Below, one piece after another: positions 55,637-64,000 of a DNA stretch of 64,000 bases. This DNA comes from Saccharothrix ecbatanensis. GTDB taxonomy: Bacteria; Actinomycetota; Actinomycetes; Mycobacteriales; Pseudonocardiaceae. Position 1 is the first letter of the stretch. Every line of letters starts with the position of its first letter. Location of the stretch: positions 4,402,001 to 4,466,000 of the forward strand of contig NZ_JACHMO010000001.1 in the NCBI RefSeq assembly GCF_014205015.1. The letters run 5' to 3'. The notes beneath the pieces are model-generated. The model was given only the letters and a program-made list of their open reading frames with translations, ran no database searches and was not told where the DNA came from. The position numbers and the translations under genes were made by a program.

Positions 55637-57805
55637 TCACTCCGACTCGCCGCGCCGCTCGCGCCGGTTCCGCAACGTCAGCAGCCACGCCGTCGCCAAC
55701 AGCCCGATGCCGCCGCCGACCAACTGGTTGCCCTCCGCGGCGGCCGGGACGCTCCTCGGTTGGCAGATCCGACCACCGCACTCGTCGATGTCGCGCACCG
55801 GCGTGCTGCGGACCGCGGAATCCACGGATCCGGTGCCGGTCGCGGCGTGCGCCCGCACGACGATCCGGTTCGAGCCGACGTCGACCCCGATCATCGCGGA
55901 CGTGGCCGAGCACGCGATCGGTTCGGAGTGGCCGAACGTCAGGTTGATCAGCTCGCACGGGCCGTCGTGGCTCGCCCAGTCCGCCGGCGGGGTCATGTTC
56001 ACCCGCTTTGTGTACATGTCCCCGGTGGGGCCGAAGGTGGTGATCACCGCAGCGCCCGCCGTGGGCAGGCTCGGCGGGGGAGGAGGCGGCACCGTCGTCG
56101 TAGTCGTAGTCGTTGGCGGAGGGGCCGGCGGCACCGTCGTCGTGGTCGTCGTCGGCACAGGAGCCTGGGTAGTGGTGGTCGGTGGTGGCGCCACCGGACG
56201 AACCATCCACGACGCCGCACCGGTCTCACCCGCGCCGAACCGGTTGTACGCCGCCACGGCCACGTCGAGCCTGCCGCTGGTGCAGAACGTCCCCGCGCAC
56301 GCCAACGTCAGCTCGGTCGACGTGCCCGCGACCTGGACCTCCCGGCTACCGCCCGAGAACCCACCGGTCGCCGTCACGGTGTACCCCGAGATCGGCTCGC
56401 CGCCGTCCGGGACCGCTCTCCAGCTCACCGTGACGACCACCGACGTGCCGTTGTTGCTGCGCTGCGACACCGTCACACCGGACGGACGCCCCGGCACGAC
56501 CCCCGCCACATCGGCACTCGACGTCGTCGTCACAGGCGCAACGGGCGTCGTCGTCTCGTTGTCGCCAGCCGGCGGATTGGGGCCACCACGCGGGTTCTCG
56601 CGCGTCGGCGGATCCGGGCGCGGCGGCGGCGGGCTCGGCACGCTCGGGATCGGCGACCGCTCCGGGTCCATCACCGGCAACTCGGGATCGCGGATCACCA
56701 CGCTGCGCGTCCGGCCGTCGGCGTCCACGATCACGCCCTGGTTCGCACCCGGCGTGTTGATGAACAGCTTGCCGTCGTCGAACACCAGCGCCGGGTCACC
56801 GGAACCGCCCGTGCGCACGTCTTCCGCGCCACGCCGACCGGACCGGTCCAGCACGACGACCTTGCCCGAACCCCGGCACGGCACGTAGACGCGGTCGCGG
56901 AACACCGCCGGTCGTCCCGGCTTGGGGCAGCCGAGGGCGCCCGTGTCGACCCGCACCACCTCGTCACCGCTCAACAACACCACTGCCGACGCGTCCGGGA
57001 TCGACGCCGGCACCAGGCCCGTCGGGCTCGTCTGCGCGGCCAGCACCTCGCCGGCCAACGACGCGGTGCTCGCGGTGAGGTCGCGGCCGGTGCCGTCACG
57101 CACCACCACGCCGCCCTCCAACCCGAGCAACGTCACGCCACGCTCGTGCGGCACCAACGCGGTCCGCGGACCGGCGCCCGGCACCGGCTTGTTCGACCGC
57201 TCCGAGAAGTTCTGCTCTTCCTCCGACCACCGCAACGCGTGCAGGTTGCCGCCGTGGTCCACCGCCCACACCACGCCGTCGTCGTCGGCCACCACGTCGG
57301 CCAGCGGCTGGCCCGCGAGCCACGGCGTGCCGATGTCGGCCAACGTCACCGCGTCGGCGTGGTGAACGGAGCCGGCCGCGCGGTCGACCACGAACACCCA
57401 GTCGCCCACGATGAGCACCTTCGCCGACGGTCCGGGCGGCGCCTGCCGTCGACCGGACGACAGCAGCGTGGCCAGGTCGATCACGGTGATCTGCCCGGTG
57501 CGGCGGTCGAGCACGATCAGCGTGTCGTCGGACTGCGCGATCTCCAGCTGCGCGTCCGCACCGCTGACCTGCAACCGGGTCTGCGGTTTCGCCGAGCTGG
57601 GGTTGACCTGGACGACCTCGCCGCGCTGGTCGTCGTTCAACCACGTGAGCCCGTCGGACACTTCCACGGCGGTGCGCGCGATGCCGTCGCCCAACGCGGC
57701 GCCGGCCAACAGCAACAGCCCTAACGCGGCCACCCCGACACTGGCCGACTCACGTCGACCGGCACCGACGACGCGACGCGCGATCGTCCCCAGCTTCGCT
57801 CCCAC
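55637..57805 (-). CDS. Membrane-tethered beta-propeller and FnIII protein
   Basis: This 722-residue envelope protein has an N-terminal hydrophobic helix (about 20-42), a repeat region of short beta-strands (DTLIVLDRRTGQITVIDL, GKVVVLDRSGR, and similar) resembling a quinoprotein/WD-type propeller (about 50-385), a Pro-rich linker, an FnIII domain (about 440-535: PSGVTVSQRSN, VSWRAVPDGGEPISGYTV), Thr/Pro linkers, a domain with two Cys pairs, and a C-terminal helix with a basic tail. It is likely a bitopic protein facing outside. Its place before MoxR-DUF58-TgpA suggests it is the client or scaffold of that system; this is inference. Confidence 0.8.
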   Translation of the reverse strand: MGAKLGTIARRVVGAGRRESASVGVAALGLLLLAGAALGDGIARTAVEVSDGLTWLNDDQRGEVVQVNPSSAKPQTRLQVSGADAQLEIAQSDDTLIVLDRRTGQITVIDLATLLSSGRRQAPPGPSAKVLIVGDWVFVVDRAAGSVHHADAVTLADIGTPWLAGQPLADVVADDDGVVWAVDHGGNLHALRWSEEEQNFSERSNKPVPGAGPRTALVPHERGVTLLGLEGGVVVRDGTGRDLTASTASLAGEVLAAQTSPTGLVPASIPDASAVVLLSGDEVVRVDTGALGCPKPGRPAVFRDRVYVPCRGSGKVVVLDRSGRRGAEDVRTGGSGDPALVFDDGKLFINTPGANQGVIVDADGRTRSVVIRDPELPVMDPERSPIPSVPSPPPPRPDPPTRENPRGGPNPPAGDNETTTPVAPVTTTSSADVAGVVPGRPSGVTVSQRSNNGTSVVVTVSWRAVPDGGEPISGYTVTATGGFSGGSREVQVAGTSTELTLACAGTFCTSGRLDVAVAAYNRFGAGETGAASWMVRPVAPPPTTTTQAPVPTTTTTTVPPAPPPTTTTTTTVPPPPPPSLPTAGAAVITTFGPTGDMYTKRVNMTPPADWASHDGPCELINLTFGHSEPIACSATSAMIGVDVGSNRIVVRAHAATGTGSVDSAVRSTPVRDIDECGGRICQPRSVPAAAEGNQLVGGGIGLLATAWLLTLRNRRERRGESE

Positions 57806-57974
57806 GGGGCGGATGCTAACCGTGCGGCATCACGTTTCCGAGCACACTTCCCGGCCTGCTCCGGTCGGCCCACGGCCACTGCGCCGGATGCACCGGACGC
57901 GTCCACATCGGACACAGCGTGACACGGCGGAACGTCCGGACATCCGCTGTCAGACACCCTCGGCTCCGACGTGG

Positions 57975-58478
57975 TCAGAAGTCGGCGAACTCCTCGCGCA
58001 CCTTGTCGCACTCCACCGTGAGCCCCGCGTCCACCGCCCGGCTGATCTCCGCCAGCGACTGCAACTGCTCGGGCGTGAGCACGTCGAACAGGTGCTCCCG
58101 CACCGCCGTCACGTGCCCCGTCGCCGCCTGCTCCAGCACCTCGAACCCGGTGTCGGTCAGGGCCGCGATCGAACCGCGCCGGTCGGACGGGCACGCGCGC
58201 CGCTCGACCCAGCCCTCCTTCTCCAGCCGGGCCACCGCGTGCGACAGCCGGGACCTGGAGGAGTGGCACACCGACGCCAGCTCGCTCATCCGCAGCGCCC
58301 GTCCCGGCGCCTCTGACAGCGCGACCAGGATCTCGTAGTACGCCATCGGCATCCCGGAGTCGCGCTGCAACTGCCGGTCCAAGTGGTCGGTGAACTTGGT
58401 CACGGCGGTCATGAAGGCACGCCACACCTGTTGCTCCTCGGCGTTCAGCCACCGCACGTCGCTCATGTCCCACATCAT
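57975..58478 (-). CDS. MarR-family regulator divergent from yceI
   Basis: This 167-residue winged-helix protein has MSELASVCHSSRSRLSHAV as recognition helix region and EGWVERRACPSDRRGSIAAL as wing. The start may be ATG 58478 or ATG 58466; the second has GTGGGA nearby. Two inverted repeats of the TTGA-type lie in the 81-bp divergent spacer and cover the yceI promoter, so it should repress yceI and probably itself. Confidence 0.88.
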   Translation of the reverse strand: MMWDMSDVRWLNAEEQQVWRAFMTAVTKFTDHLDRQLQRDSGMPMAYYEILVALSEAPGRALRMSELASVCHSSRSRLSHAVARLEKEGWVERRACPSDRRGSIAALTDTGFEVLEQAATGHVTAVREHLFDVLTPEQLQSLAEISRAVDAGLTVECDKVREEFADF

Positions 58479-58486
58479 ACGCGGCG

Positions 58487-58534
58487 TTGTTGAACCCTCA
58501 ACAAACGTCGGCTATATTCGGTTGAGAGTTCAAC
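58487..58534. promoter_or_regulatory. yceI promoter with two MarR-type operators
   Basis: TTGAAC (58490-58495) and TATATT (58513-58518) with a 17-bp spacer form a very good plus-strand promoter. A perfect dyad TTGTTGA-ACCC-TCAACAA (58487-58504) covers the -35, and GTTGA-GAGT-TCAAC (58521-58534) lies just after the -10. They share the same half-site (TTGA/TCAA) and 4-bp spacer. Confidence 0.75.
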
Positions 58535-58559
58535 AAGACCGACTGAGAAGGATCATCCG

Positions 58560-59105
58560 ATGACCACGCAGACTGTTCAGATCCCCGGCTACCTCGCGGG
58601 CACGTGGGCGATCGACCCGGTGCACTCGGACGTCTCGTTCGTGGTGCGCCACCTCGGCGTGTCCAAGGTGCGCGGCCACTTCGGCGCCTTCGAGGGCACG
58701 ATCGTGACCGCCGAGAACCCGCTGGAGTCGACCGTCCAGGCCAAGATCGACACCACCTCGATCGACACCCGCAACGGCCAGCGCGACGCCCACGTCAAGG
58801 GCGAGGACTTCCTGGACGTCGACAAGTTCCCCGAGCTGACCTTCACGTCCACCGGCGTGCGCGCCAAGGCCGAGGGCTTCGTCGTGGACGGCGAGCTGTC
58901 GCTGCGCGGTGTGACCAAGACCGTCGAGCTCGACCTGGAGGTCAACGGCTTCGGCGACGGCTTCGAGGGCGCGAAGGTCGCGGGTTTCTCCGCCTCCACC
59001 GAGATCAACCGCCGCGAGTTCGGCGTGACCGGTGGCGCGGCCGGCGCGGTCGTCGGCGACAAGATCACGATCCTGCTGGAGATCGAGGCCGTGAAGCAGG
59101 CCTGA
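58560..59105 (+). CDS. yceI: YceI-family protein
   Basis: This 181-residue lipocalin-like protein has the YceI pattern: WAIDPVHSDVSFVVRHLGVSKVRG (core DPVHSDVSF), IDTRNGQRDAHVKGEDFLD and SLRGVTKTVELDLEV. YceI proteins bind polyisoprenoid-type lipids; no signal peptide is seen, so it is cytosolic as in many actinobacteria. GAAGGA precedes the ATG. The divergent MarR gene and its operators point to induction by a small ligand. Confidence 0.92.
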   Translation: MTTQTVQIPGYLAGTWAIDPVHSDVSFVVRHLGVSKVRGHFGAFEGTIVTAENPLESTVQAKIDTTSIDTRNGQRDAHVKGEDFLDVDKFPELTFTSTGVRAKAEGFVVDGELSLRGVTKTVELDLEVNGFGDGFEGAKVAGFSASTEINRREFGVTGGAAGAVVGDKITILLEIEAVKQA

Positions 59106-59144
59106 GCCACCCGCGCCGGACATGTCCGGACGCGATCCACGGAG

Positions 59145-59170
59145 GGGCCCGCCGGAGTGTCGGTGGGCCC
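59145..59170 (+). terminator. Hairpin behind yceI
   Basis: GGGCCCGCCG and CGGTGGGCCC form a 10-bp stem with one G-U pair and a 6-nt loop, 40 bp past the yceI stop, followed by TTCGTG. Confidence 0.65.
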
Positions 59171-59473
59171 TTCGTGCTGCTCGGCCCTACTCTGCGTAGG
59201 TCAAGTCGCTCGTCCGGGCGAACAAGCTCGTGATTCCATTTCATCGCGCATTTCGGTACTTTCCGGTTCGTCGCCGCAACCGTATGTGAACCGCGCACAG
59301 TCTCCAGCCGTAGTAGATCGTGAATCCAGGGTTCTCTTTCGGTGAACACTGAAGGCGTAGAACTCAAAGCGGACACGGTCCGCTCACGGTCGGTAGACCA
59401 CGTGGGTGACATCGGACGCACTCATGGCACCATCTGGCGTAACACGCGCCGGACGCAGGCGAGGAGGATCGGT
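59171..59473. other. Intergenic region before the small ATPase-like gene
   Basis: This stretch of about 300 bp is relatively AT-rich in its middle (59225-59345) and must contain the promoter of the next gene. I see no RNA gene or clear operator. An upstream in-frame extension of the next gene enters this region but lacks a ribosome site. Confidence 0.4.
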
Positions 59474-59974
59474 GTGAACGCCCAGACCGAACAGGTCGAC
59501 GACCTTCGACTCGTCGCGCTGCCCACCGCGGTGAGTGTCGCGGACATGTTCGTGCGCTTCTCGCTGGGCGAATGGCGCCTGCGCGCGATGCAGGACGAGG
59601 CCGCGCAGACGATTCGCAGGCTGGTCGGCGCGGCGGTCGACGTGGCCGATCGGCGCGCGCCCGGCTTCCTGCTGGTGCGCCTGCGGCTGACCGGCACGTA
59701 CCTGGTGGTCGAGGTCGAGGGCAACCGGGTCGCGTTGCCGCCGGAGCTGGCCGGCACCCGTGCGGGCCTGGTCGACCTCACCGCGGGTGGCCGCCTGGCG
59801 TGGTGCGAGCTGGCCCTGCCGAGCGGCATGGACGCCTCGGCCGTGCCCCTGCCGCGCCGTGAACCTCGCCGCTCACCCGCTGCCGAGGCGTTGGGCGACG
59901 AGCCGAACGTGGACCCGGAAGTGATCCAGCGCATCCTCTACGGCCTGGGCGGCGGCGCTCACCGCAGCGACTAG
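59474..59974 (+). CDS. Small HATPase-like regulatory protein (tentative)
   Basis: This 166-residue cytosolic protein has a strong GAGGAGG ribosome site 6 nt before its GTG. It has the size and strand/helix rhythm of actinobacterial RsbW-like histidine-kinase-ATPase proteins (VSVADMFVRFSLGEWRL, then LLVRLRLTGTYLVVEVEG), but the N-box Asn and the DxGxG box are not evident. It may be an inactive or divergent ATP-binding anti-sigma-like protein. Neighbours give no partner. Confidence 0.6.
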   Translation: MNAQTEQVDDLRLVALPTAVSVADMFVRFSLGEWRLRAMQDEAAQTIRRLVGAAVDVADRRAPGFLLVRLRLTGTYLVVEVEGNRVALPPELAGTRAGLVDLTAGGRLAWCELALPSGMDASAVPLPRREPRRSPAAEALGDEPNVDPEVIQRILYGLGGGAHRSD

Positions 59975-60048
59975 CGACCCGCGACCCGGCTGCCCACGAT
60001 CCGGGCGCCGACGATCCGACTGCCGACTACTGGCGACCAGCACTGACC

Positions 60049-60087
60049 GGCCCGGCCGGCGCCCCGCATCGGAGCGCCGGCCGGGCC
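60049..60087. terminator. Long perfect hairpin between convergent genes
   Basis: A 14-bp perfect stem GGCCCGGCCGGCGC and its complement with an 11-nt loop is followed by GTTTCC on the plus strand. It lies 75 bp after the small ATPase-like gene and can serve the convergent EamA gene too. Confidence 0.8.
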
Positions 60088-60109
60088 GTTTCCGTGGCCT
60101 GGCCGCGAT

Positions 60110-60180
60110 CTGCGGCCGATCTCGGGCCTGTTCGCGGCCTATCTGCGGCCTATCTGCGGCCCGTCTCGGGCTTATCTGCG
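60110..60180. repeat. Degenerate CGGCCTATCTG-type direct repeats
   Basis: About five irregular copies of TCTGCGGCC(T/G)ATCT and TCTCGGGC(C/T) occur in series up to the EamA stop codon. They show no dyad symmetry, and their role is unknown. Confidence 0.6.
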
Positions 60181-61017
60181 GGCGAGTGCGACCAACGCCA
60201 GTGCCAGCACGCCCATCCCGCACCACGACACGAACGGCAGTCGTTCGTGCAGGACGACCACGCCCAGCACCGACGCCACCGCCGGTTCGGCGAGGGTCAA
60301 CGTGGTCGCCGCCGCCGCACTCGTGTGCCGGAGCCCACGTCCGAACAGCAGGTAGGCGACGAACGTGGTGAACACCGCCAGGTGAGCGGTCACCGCGAGG
60401 CCCGACGGGCTCGCCACCCACCCGACGCCGAGCAGCAACAGCACCGGCAGCGTCAGCACCGACGCGCCGCCGAACACCGCGCCCACCACCGCGCCGGACG
60501 GGTGCCCGAGCCCGATCAGATGCGCGCAGATCACCGAGTACACGGCGTACGACAGGCCCGCGATGAGCGCCAACGCCACCCCGACCAGGTCGACGTGCGC
60601 GTCACCGCCACCCAGCACGAGCACCGTGCAGCCGACCACGGCGGCCGACGTGACGAGCGGTCGGGAACGCAGGCCCAGCACGATCGGCGCGGTGGCCAAC
60701 GCCACGGTCGTGGCGACCGCCACACCGGTGCGCTCGACCGCCGGGTAGAAGGCGAGCGCGTAACCCGCCACGGTCAGCGCGCCGAGCGACAAGAGCCGCC
60801 AATCGGCGGTCCGCAGCACGGCACGGGCGCCGCGTGCGGTCACGAAGAGCAGGAAGCCACCGAGCACGAGACCCGCCGCGCCGACGGCCGAGGCCGGTGC
60901 GGAGGCGGGCGCCAGTGAACTGGCGGTGCCGGTGGTGCCCCACAGGACGCAGGCGGCCAGGATCGGCAGCGGTCCGTGGGTGAATTGAGCGCGTAGTCGT
61001 ACGGCAAGGGTCGACAC
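60172..61017 (-). CDS. EamA/DMT-family permease
   Basis: This 281-residue inner-membrane protein has about 10 helices arranged as two EamA repeats (LAACVLWGTTGTASSLAP opening and ALIAGLSYAVYSVICAHLIG opening the second). DMT permeases export metabolites or amino acids; substrate unknown. It is divergent from the (p)ppGpp synthetase gene with about 207 bp between them. Confidence 0.88.
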   Translation of the reverse strand: MSTLAVRLRAQFTHGPLPILAACVLWGTTGTASSLAPASAPASAVGAAGLVLGGFLLFVTARGARAVLRTADWRLLSLGALTVAGYALAFYPAVERTGVAVATTVALATAPIVLGLRSRPLVTSAAVVGCTVLVLGGGDAHVDLVGVALALIAGLSYAVYSVICAHLIGLGHPSGAVVGAVFGGASVLTLPVLLLLGVGWVASPSGLAVTAHLAVFTTFVAYLLFGRGLRHTSAAAATTLTLAEPAVASVLGVVVLHERLPFVSWCGMGVLALALVALARR

Positions 61018-61224
61018 GAGGTCTCCGTTCGCGGGAGGAGAAGAGGACGCGCGAACGGGCGCACCGCAGCATCAGACAGGCGTGCGGATGTGCATCGGTG
61101 ATGCGTCAGCGGGTGTGCTTCAGCGAGTGCGCCCGGTCAGGCGCACGGCGGCGGAAGGACCACGTGCCAGTGGGTGTTCACGACCGGCATCCTAGCGGGA
61201 GGGAGTCCCGGTATCGTGGGGATC

Positions 61225-61839
61225 ATGGACATGGGCGTCGCGGACGACGTGCTGCGGCAGTCGCTCGTGGTGTACAAGTTCGCGGTCGACGAGTTGATGA
61301 CGAAACTCCGCATCCTGAGCGAGGAGTTCGACCTCATCCACCGGCACGACCCGATCGAGCACGTCACGCAGCGGGTGAAGCGGCCCGACGCGATCCTCGA
61401 CAAGCTCAAGCGCAAAGGGCTGCCGGCGGACCTGTCGCTCGCCGCCGAGCACCTGGACGACGTGGCGGGCGTGCGGGTGGTCTGCCCGTTCGTGTCCGAT
61501 GTGTACCGGGTGCGGGACATGCTGGCGCGGCAGGACGACGTGGAGATCCTGAAGACGAAGGACTACATCGCCGCGCCGAAGGCCAACGGCTACCGCAGCC
61601 TGCACCTGATCGTGCGCATCCCGGTGTTCCTGTCGGACCGGGTGGAGCACGTGAAGGTCGAGGTGCAGCTGCGGACCATCGCGATGGACTTCTGGGCCAC
61701 GCTGGAGCACAAGCTGTACTACAAGTACGACGACCACGTGCCCGCCGGCTTCGTCGAGGAGCTGACCGCCACCGCCGCCATCGCGGCCGAGCTGGACGCC
61801 CGGATGGAGTCGCTCCACACCGAGGTCCAGCGCGACTGA
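61225..61839 (+). CDS. Small alarmone synthetase (RelQ-like GTP pyrophosphokinase)
   Basis: This 204-residue RelA/SpoT synthetase-domain protein has no hydrolase, TGS or ACT domain. Family motifs: EHVTQRVKRPDAILDKLKRKG, DVAGVRVVCPFVSDVYRV, KDYIAAPKANGYRSLHLIV (with the GTP-stacking Tyr) and EVQLRTIAMDFWATLEHK. It is expected to make (p)ppGpp or pGpp from GTP/GDP/GMP and ATP in the cytosol. The ATG at 61225 follows TATCGT by 7 nt and GTGGGG by about 3 nt, so leaderless expression is possible; an upstream in-frame GTG extension has no similarity. Confidence 0.92.
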   Translation: MDMGVADDVLRQSLVVYKFAVDELMTKLRILSEEFDLIHRHDPIEHVTQRVKRPDAILDKLKRKGLPADLSLAAEHLDDVAGVRVVCPFVSDVYRVRDMLARQDDVEILKTKDYIAAPKANGYRSLHLIVRIPVFLSDRVEHVKVEVQLRTIAMDFWATLEHKLYYKYDDHVPAGFVEELTATAAIAAELDARMESLHTEVQRD

Positions 61840-62094
61840 GGTACGACGCGGCTGGAATCCGACGCGACTGCAGGGCGGCGGCGGTGCAGTGCGGGGCGGC
61901 GGCGGTGCGACGGGGCTGAGGTACGGCGGCGGGGCGGTGCGGGGCGGGCGGCTGGAGTCCGCGCCGGCGCGGTCGCGGTTGTCGGGGCACCATTCCTCTG
62001 TCCGGCGCCCTGTCCGGCCCCATACCCGGACCGTTTCTGTCCGCTATGGGTGTCATGGTGACCCCATGGACGCCTTCACGAACGGAGCTGCCTG

Positions 62095-62556
62095 ATGAGC
62101 CGCCACATCCAGGTCACCTTCGACGCCCACGACCCGCGCGCGCTGTCGTCGTTCTGGCGCGACGTGCTCGGCTACGTCCACCCCGCCCCGCCCGGGGTCG
62201 AGCTGCCCGAGGGCGCCGACCCGCTGGCCGCGTGGGACGACTTCCTCGCGCGGATCGGGGTGCCGGAGGACCAGCGCAACACCCGATCCGCCATCGAGGA
62301 CCCGGACGGGTCCGGTCCGCGGGTGTTCTTCCAGCAGGTGCCGGAGGACAAGGTCGCCAAGAACCGGGTCCACCTCGACGTCCGCGCGGCGCCCGGTCTC
62401 CAGGGCGAGGAACGGATGGCGGCGCTGGAGGCCGAGTGCGACCGGCTCGTCGCGCTCGGGGCGACGCGGGTCCGCCGTGACGAGCCCGCTCCCCCGATGA
62501 GCAGCGGCTACATCGTGATGACCGACCCCGAGGGCAACGAGTTCTGCCTGGACTGA
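62095..62556 (+). CDS. VOC-superfamily (glyoxalase-like) protein
   Basis: This 153-residue cytosolic protein is of the glyoxalase/bleomycin-resistance fold: two beta-alpha-beta-beta-beta units, IQVTFDAHDPRALSSFWRDVLGY at the start and NRVHLDVRAAPGLQGEERM in the second half, ending MTDPEGNEFCLD. The metal ligands H/E are plausible (HLDV, NEFCLD). Activity is unknown. It ends 6 bp from the convergent MOSC gene. Confidence 0.88.
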   Translation: MSRHIQVTFDAHDPRALSSFWRDVLGYVHPAPPGVELPEGADPLAAWDDFLARIGVPEDQRNTRSAIEDPDGSGPRVFFQQVPEDKVAKNRVHLDVRAAPGLQGEERMAALEAECDRLVALGATRVRRDEPAPPMSSGYIVMTDPEGNEFCLD

Positions 62557-62562
62557 TGGCGC

Positions 62563-63264
62563 TTACGGCTGGATCGCGGGCAGGTAGGGGGCGCCCACGA
62601 TCCAGCCGCCGACCCGCTCCGGCACCTCGTCGGTCGGCACCAGCTCGACCCCGTCCCCGGGCCGGATCTCCCCCGGCGTGATCACCCAGCAGTTCAGGCA
62701 CAGCTCGTTGCCGAACTCGGTGCGGATGCGGCGGAACACGTCCAGGTCCTGCGCGCCGGTGTCCGGGTCGATCGACGTGACGACGCACCGCCCCCGCACC
62801 GAGTGCACCCCGACCACCGCCTCGCCGATGACGAGCGCGTGCCCCGGCCAGTCGCGTTCCTCGCGCGGGCCGACGCCGCCGATCAGGATGTTCGGCCGCA
62901 GCCGGCGGAGGTCCGCGCCCCAGTGCGCCACCGCGCCGTCCGTCGCCACCAACAGGTTCAGCACGTCGAACCGCGCGGGACCGGAGTGCGCCACGAGCCG
63001 TCCGCCGTGCCGCGCGACCAGGGCGCCGGCCTCCGCGCTGTCCCACCGGCGCCCGGCCACCAACGGCGTGCCGTCGGGACCGGTGGACGCCGGGATGGTC
63101 AGCAGACCGTGCCTGGTCCGGCCGGTCAACGGGCCGCGATCACCCTGCACGTGCACCAGCCGGTCCCCCGCCACGCCGTCCTCGGTGAGCGTGGCGGTGG
63201 TCAGCGGCTCGCCGCCCAGGGACTTCACGGGGTACCGCCACAGTCCGTCGACGCGCATGGTCAC
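62563..63264 (-). CDS. MOSC-domain protein
   Basis: This 233-residue protein has an N-terminal MOSC_N beta-barrel ([16 protein letters not shown]) and a MOSC domain with a single conserved Cys in [23 protein letters not shown] proteins are mARC/YcbX-like and handle molybdenum-cofactor sulfur or reduce N-oxygenated bases; the protein lacks a ferredoxin domain, so its electron donor is separate. Its start overlaps the NTF2-like gene by 4 bp, forming a two-gene operon. Confidence 0.88.
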   Translation of the reverse strand: MTMRVDGLWRYPVKSLGGEPLTTATLTEDGVAGDRLVHVQGDRGPLTGRTRHGLLTIPASTGPDGTPLVAGRRWDSAEAGALVARHGGRLVAHSGPARFDVLNLLVATDGAVAHWGADLRRLRPNILIGGVGPREERDWPGHALVIGEAVVGVHSVRGRCVVTSIDPDTGAQDLDVFRRIRTEFGNELCLNCWVITPGEIRPGDGVELVPTDEVPERVGGWIVGAPYLPAIQP

Positions 63265-63689
63265 GCCACCGGGAGTTCGGCCGGGCCGGGCAGGCGGCGG
63301 TCGGTGGCGGCGATCTCCACGTCGTTGATGCTCGCCTCACGGCGGCGCATCAGGCCGTCCGGCGCGAACTCCCAGTTCTCGTTGCCGTAGCTGCGCCACC
63401 ACCGGCCCTCGTCGTCGCGCCACTCGTACTGGAACCGGACCGCGATGCGGTCGCCGGTGAACGCCCACAGCGACTTCCGCAGCACGTAGTCGTGCTCGCG
63501 CTGCCACTTCCGGGTGAGAAACGCGACGATCTCGTCGTGGCCGCGGACGAACTCGGAGCGGTTGCGCCACACCGAGTCCGATGTGTATGCGGCGACGACC
63601 CGCCGCGGGTCACGGGTGTTCCAGACGTCCTCGGCCGCGCGGACCTTGGCGCGGGCGGAGTCCTCGGTGAACGGTGGCACCAGCAACAC
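63261..63689 (-). CDS. NTF2-like protein (DUF1348)
   Basis: This 142-residue small cone-fold protein has the DUF1348 features [24 protein letters not shown] and [21 protein letters not shown]. The GTG start at 63689 follows AAGGAG by 7 nt. The function of this family is unknown; a small-molecule isomerase or detoxifying role is often suggested. It is the first gene of a two-gene operon with MOSC, behind the operator at 63700-63733. Confidence 0.87.
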   Translation of the reverse strand: MLLVPPFTEDSARAKVRAAEDVWNTRDPRRVVAAYTSDSVWRNRSEFVRGHDEIVAFLTRKWQREHDYVLRKSLWAFTGDRIAVRFQYEWRDDEGRWWRSYGNENWEFAPDGLMRRREASINDVEIAATDRRLPGPAELPVA

Positions 63690-63699
63690 GGGACACTCC

Positions 63700-63733
63700 T
63701 TCTAACGTTTGGTCGGCCATACAAACGTTAGAA
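63700..63733. promoter_or_regulatory. Perfect 12-bp inverted repeat (regulator operator)
   Basis: TTCTAACGTTTG and its exact complement are separated by 10 bp, directly before the NTF2-like gene. Further CTAAC/GTTAG half-sites follow at 63741-63769. The spacer separates this operon from the divergent regulator gene, so the repeat is its likely target. Confidence 0.75.
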
Positions 63734-63774
63734 CGAATCTCTAACGGGCGCAAGCCCGTGTTAGCGTTAGAAGC

Positions 63775-64000
63775 GTGCAGTCACAGGACGCGCGACCGGA
63801 GCAGCCAGGGCAGTCCGAGGAACCCCGTCCGATCCGCCTGATGAACACCATCCGCGCGGACCGCTCCGGCGTGCACGACCACCTGACGACCACCGAAGAG
63901 CTGACCGCCTGGCTGGACGGCGCACCGGCGGCCGAGGCCGATCTCGTCGCCTTCCGGTCACTCCGCGTCGCACTGCGCGACCTCGCCGCCCTACTGACGG
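63775..64000 (+). CDS. ABATE/CGNR-type transcriptional regulator (partial)
   Basis: An open plus-strand frame from GTG 63775 runs off the right edge (75 codons). After a polar N-terminus, RLMNTIRADRSGVHDHLTTTE and TAWLDGAPAAEADLVAFRSLRVALRDL match the start of the ABATE ligand-binding domain; a CGNR zinc finger would be expected beyond the window. TAGCGT lies 7 nt before the GTG, suggesting a leaderless transcript. It is divergent from the NTF2/MOSC operon across a strong inverted repeat and is probably its regulator. Confidence 0.7.
   Translation, partial: MQSQDARPEQPGQSEEPRPIRLMNTIRADRSGVHDHLTTTEELTAWLDGAPAAEADLVAFRSLRVALRDLAALLT

Overview
The window is high-GC actinobacterial chromosome. 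GTG starts are frequent, several promoters look leaderless, secreted glycosidases carry CBM2 modules on Thr-rich linkers, and there is a DUF58/MoxR/transglutaminase-like cluster. Together these suggest a Pseudonocardiaceae member (Saccharothrix, Lentzea or Actinosynnema type). That placement is inference, since no 16S or marker gene is present. No IS element, integrase, CRISPR array or replication origin was seen.

Layout. 0-13.8 kb: a left-truncated FG-GAP protein, adenosine deaminase, tldD-tldE, cydA-cydB, an SDR, trpF-mmuM with a possible 29-codon ORF behind them, a secreted polysaccharide deacetylase and two membrane proteins. 13.8-19.3 kb: a plant-polysaccharide block with a CBM2-GH5 endoglucanase behind a perfect CebR/CelR-type operator, a GH10-CBM2 xylanase, a LacI regulator whose own operator is of another type, and a small secreted protein. 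19.4-25.6 kb: htpG, divergent from a two-gene RNA-repair cassette. The first gene is an RNA ligase fused to a P-loop kinase. The second is an 825-residue fusion of an MJ1316 domain, an EEP phosphoesterase, a decayed 2H phosphodiesterase and a eukaryote-like poly(A) polymerase.

25.6-29.1 kb: a PH-domain membrane protein, a clan GH-A glycosidase, and on the minus strand a compact array of three structurally odd tRNA genes (Val, His, Met anticodons). The array lies behind a 23-codon reading frame rich in Met/His/Val and an intrinsic terminator. This array, beside the RNA-repair genes, is the most unusual part of the window. 29.1-36 kb: serine hydrolase, LOG family protein, SDR, and a rearranged zone in which an S66 peptidase gene sits between duplicated intergenic segments. 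That zone also holds a 16-bp tandem repeat, a deleted remnant of a substrate-binding-protein gene, and a fuller copy of that gene broken by a frameshift in a 15-bp repeat.

36-50.7 kb: a second CBM2-GH5 cellulase; an apparent operon of P450, cholesterol oxidase, GH95 fucosidase and HEAT-repeat protein; marR-lipoprotein; MFS exporter; universal stress protein; Ser/Thr kinase. 50.7-64 kb: MoxR, DUF58 and a transglutaminase-like protein lacking catalytic Cys and His, with a propeller/FnIII protein upstream; marR/yceI with clear operators; an EamA permease; a small (p)ppGpp synthetase; a VOC protein; and a MOSC/NTF2 pair divergent from an ABATE/CGNR-type regulator across a perfect inverted repeat.

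All family calls come from reading motifs in the translated sequence. No database search was run.
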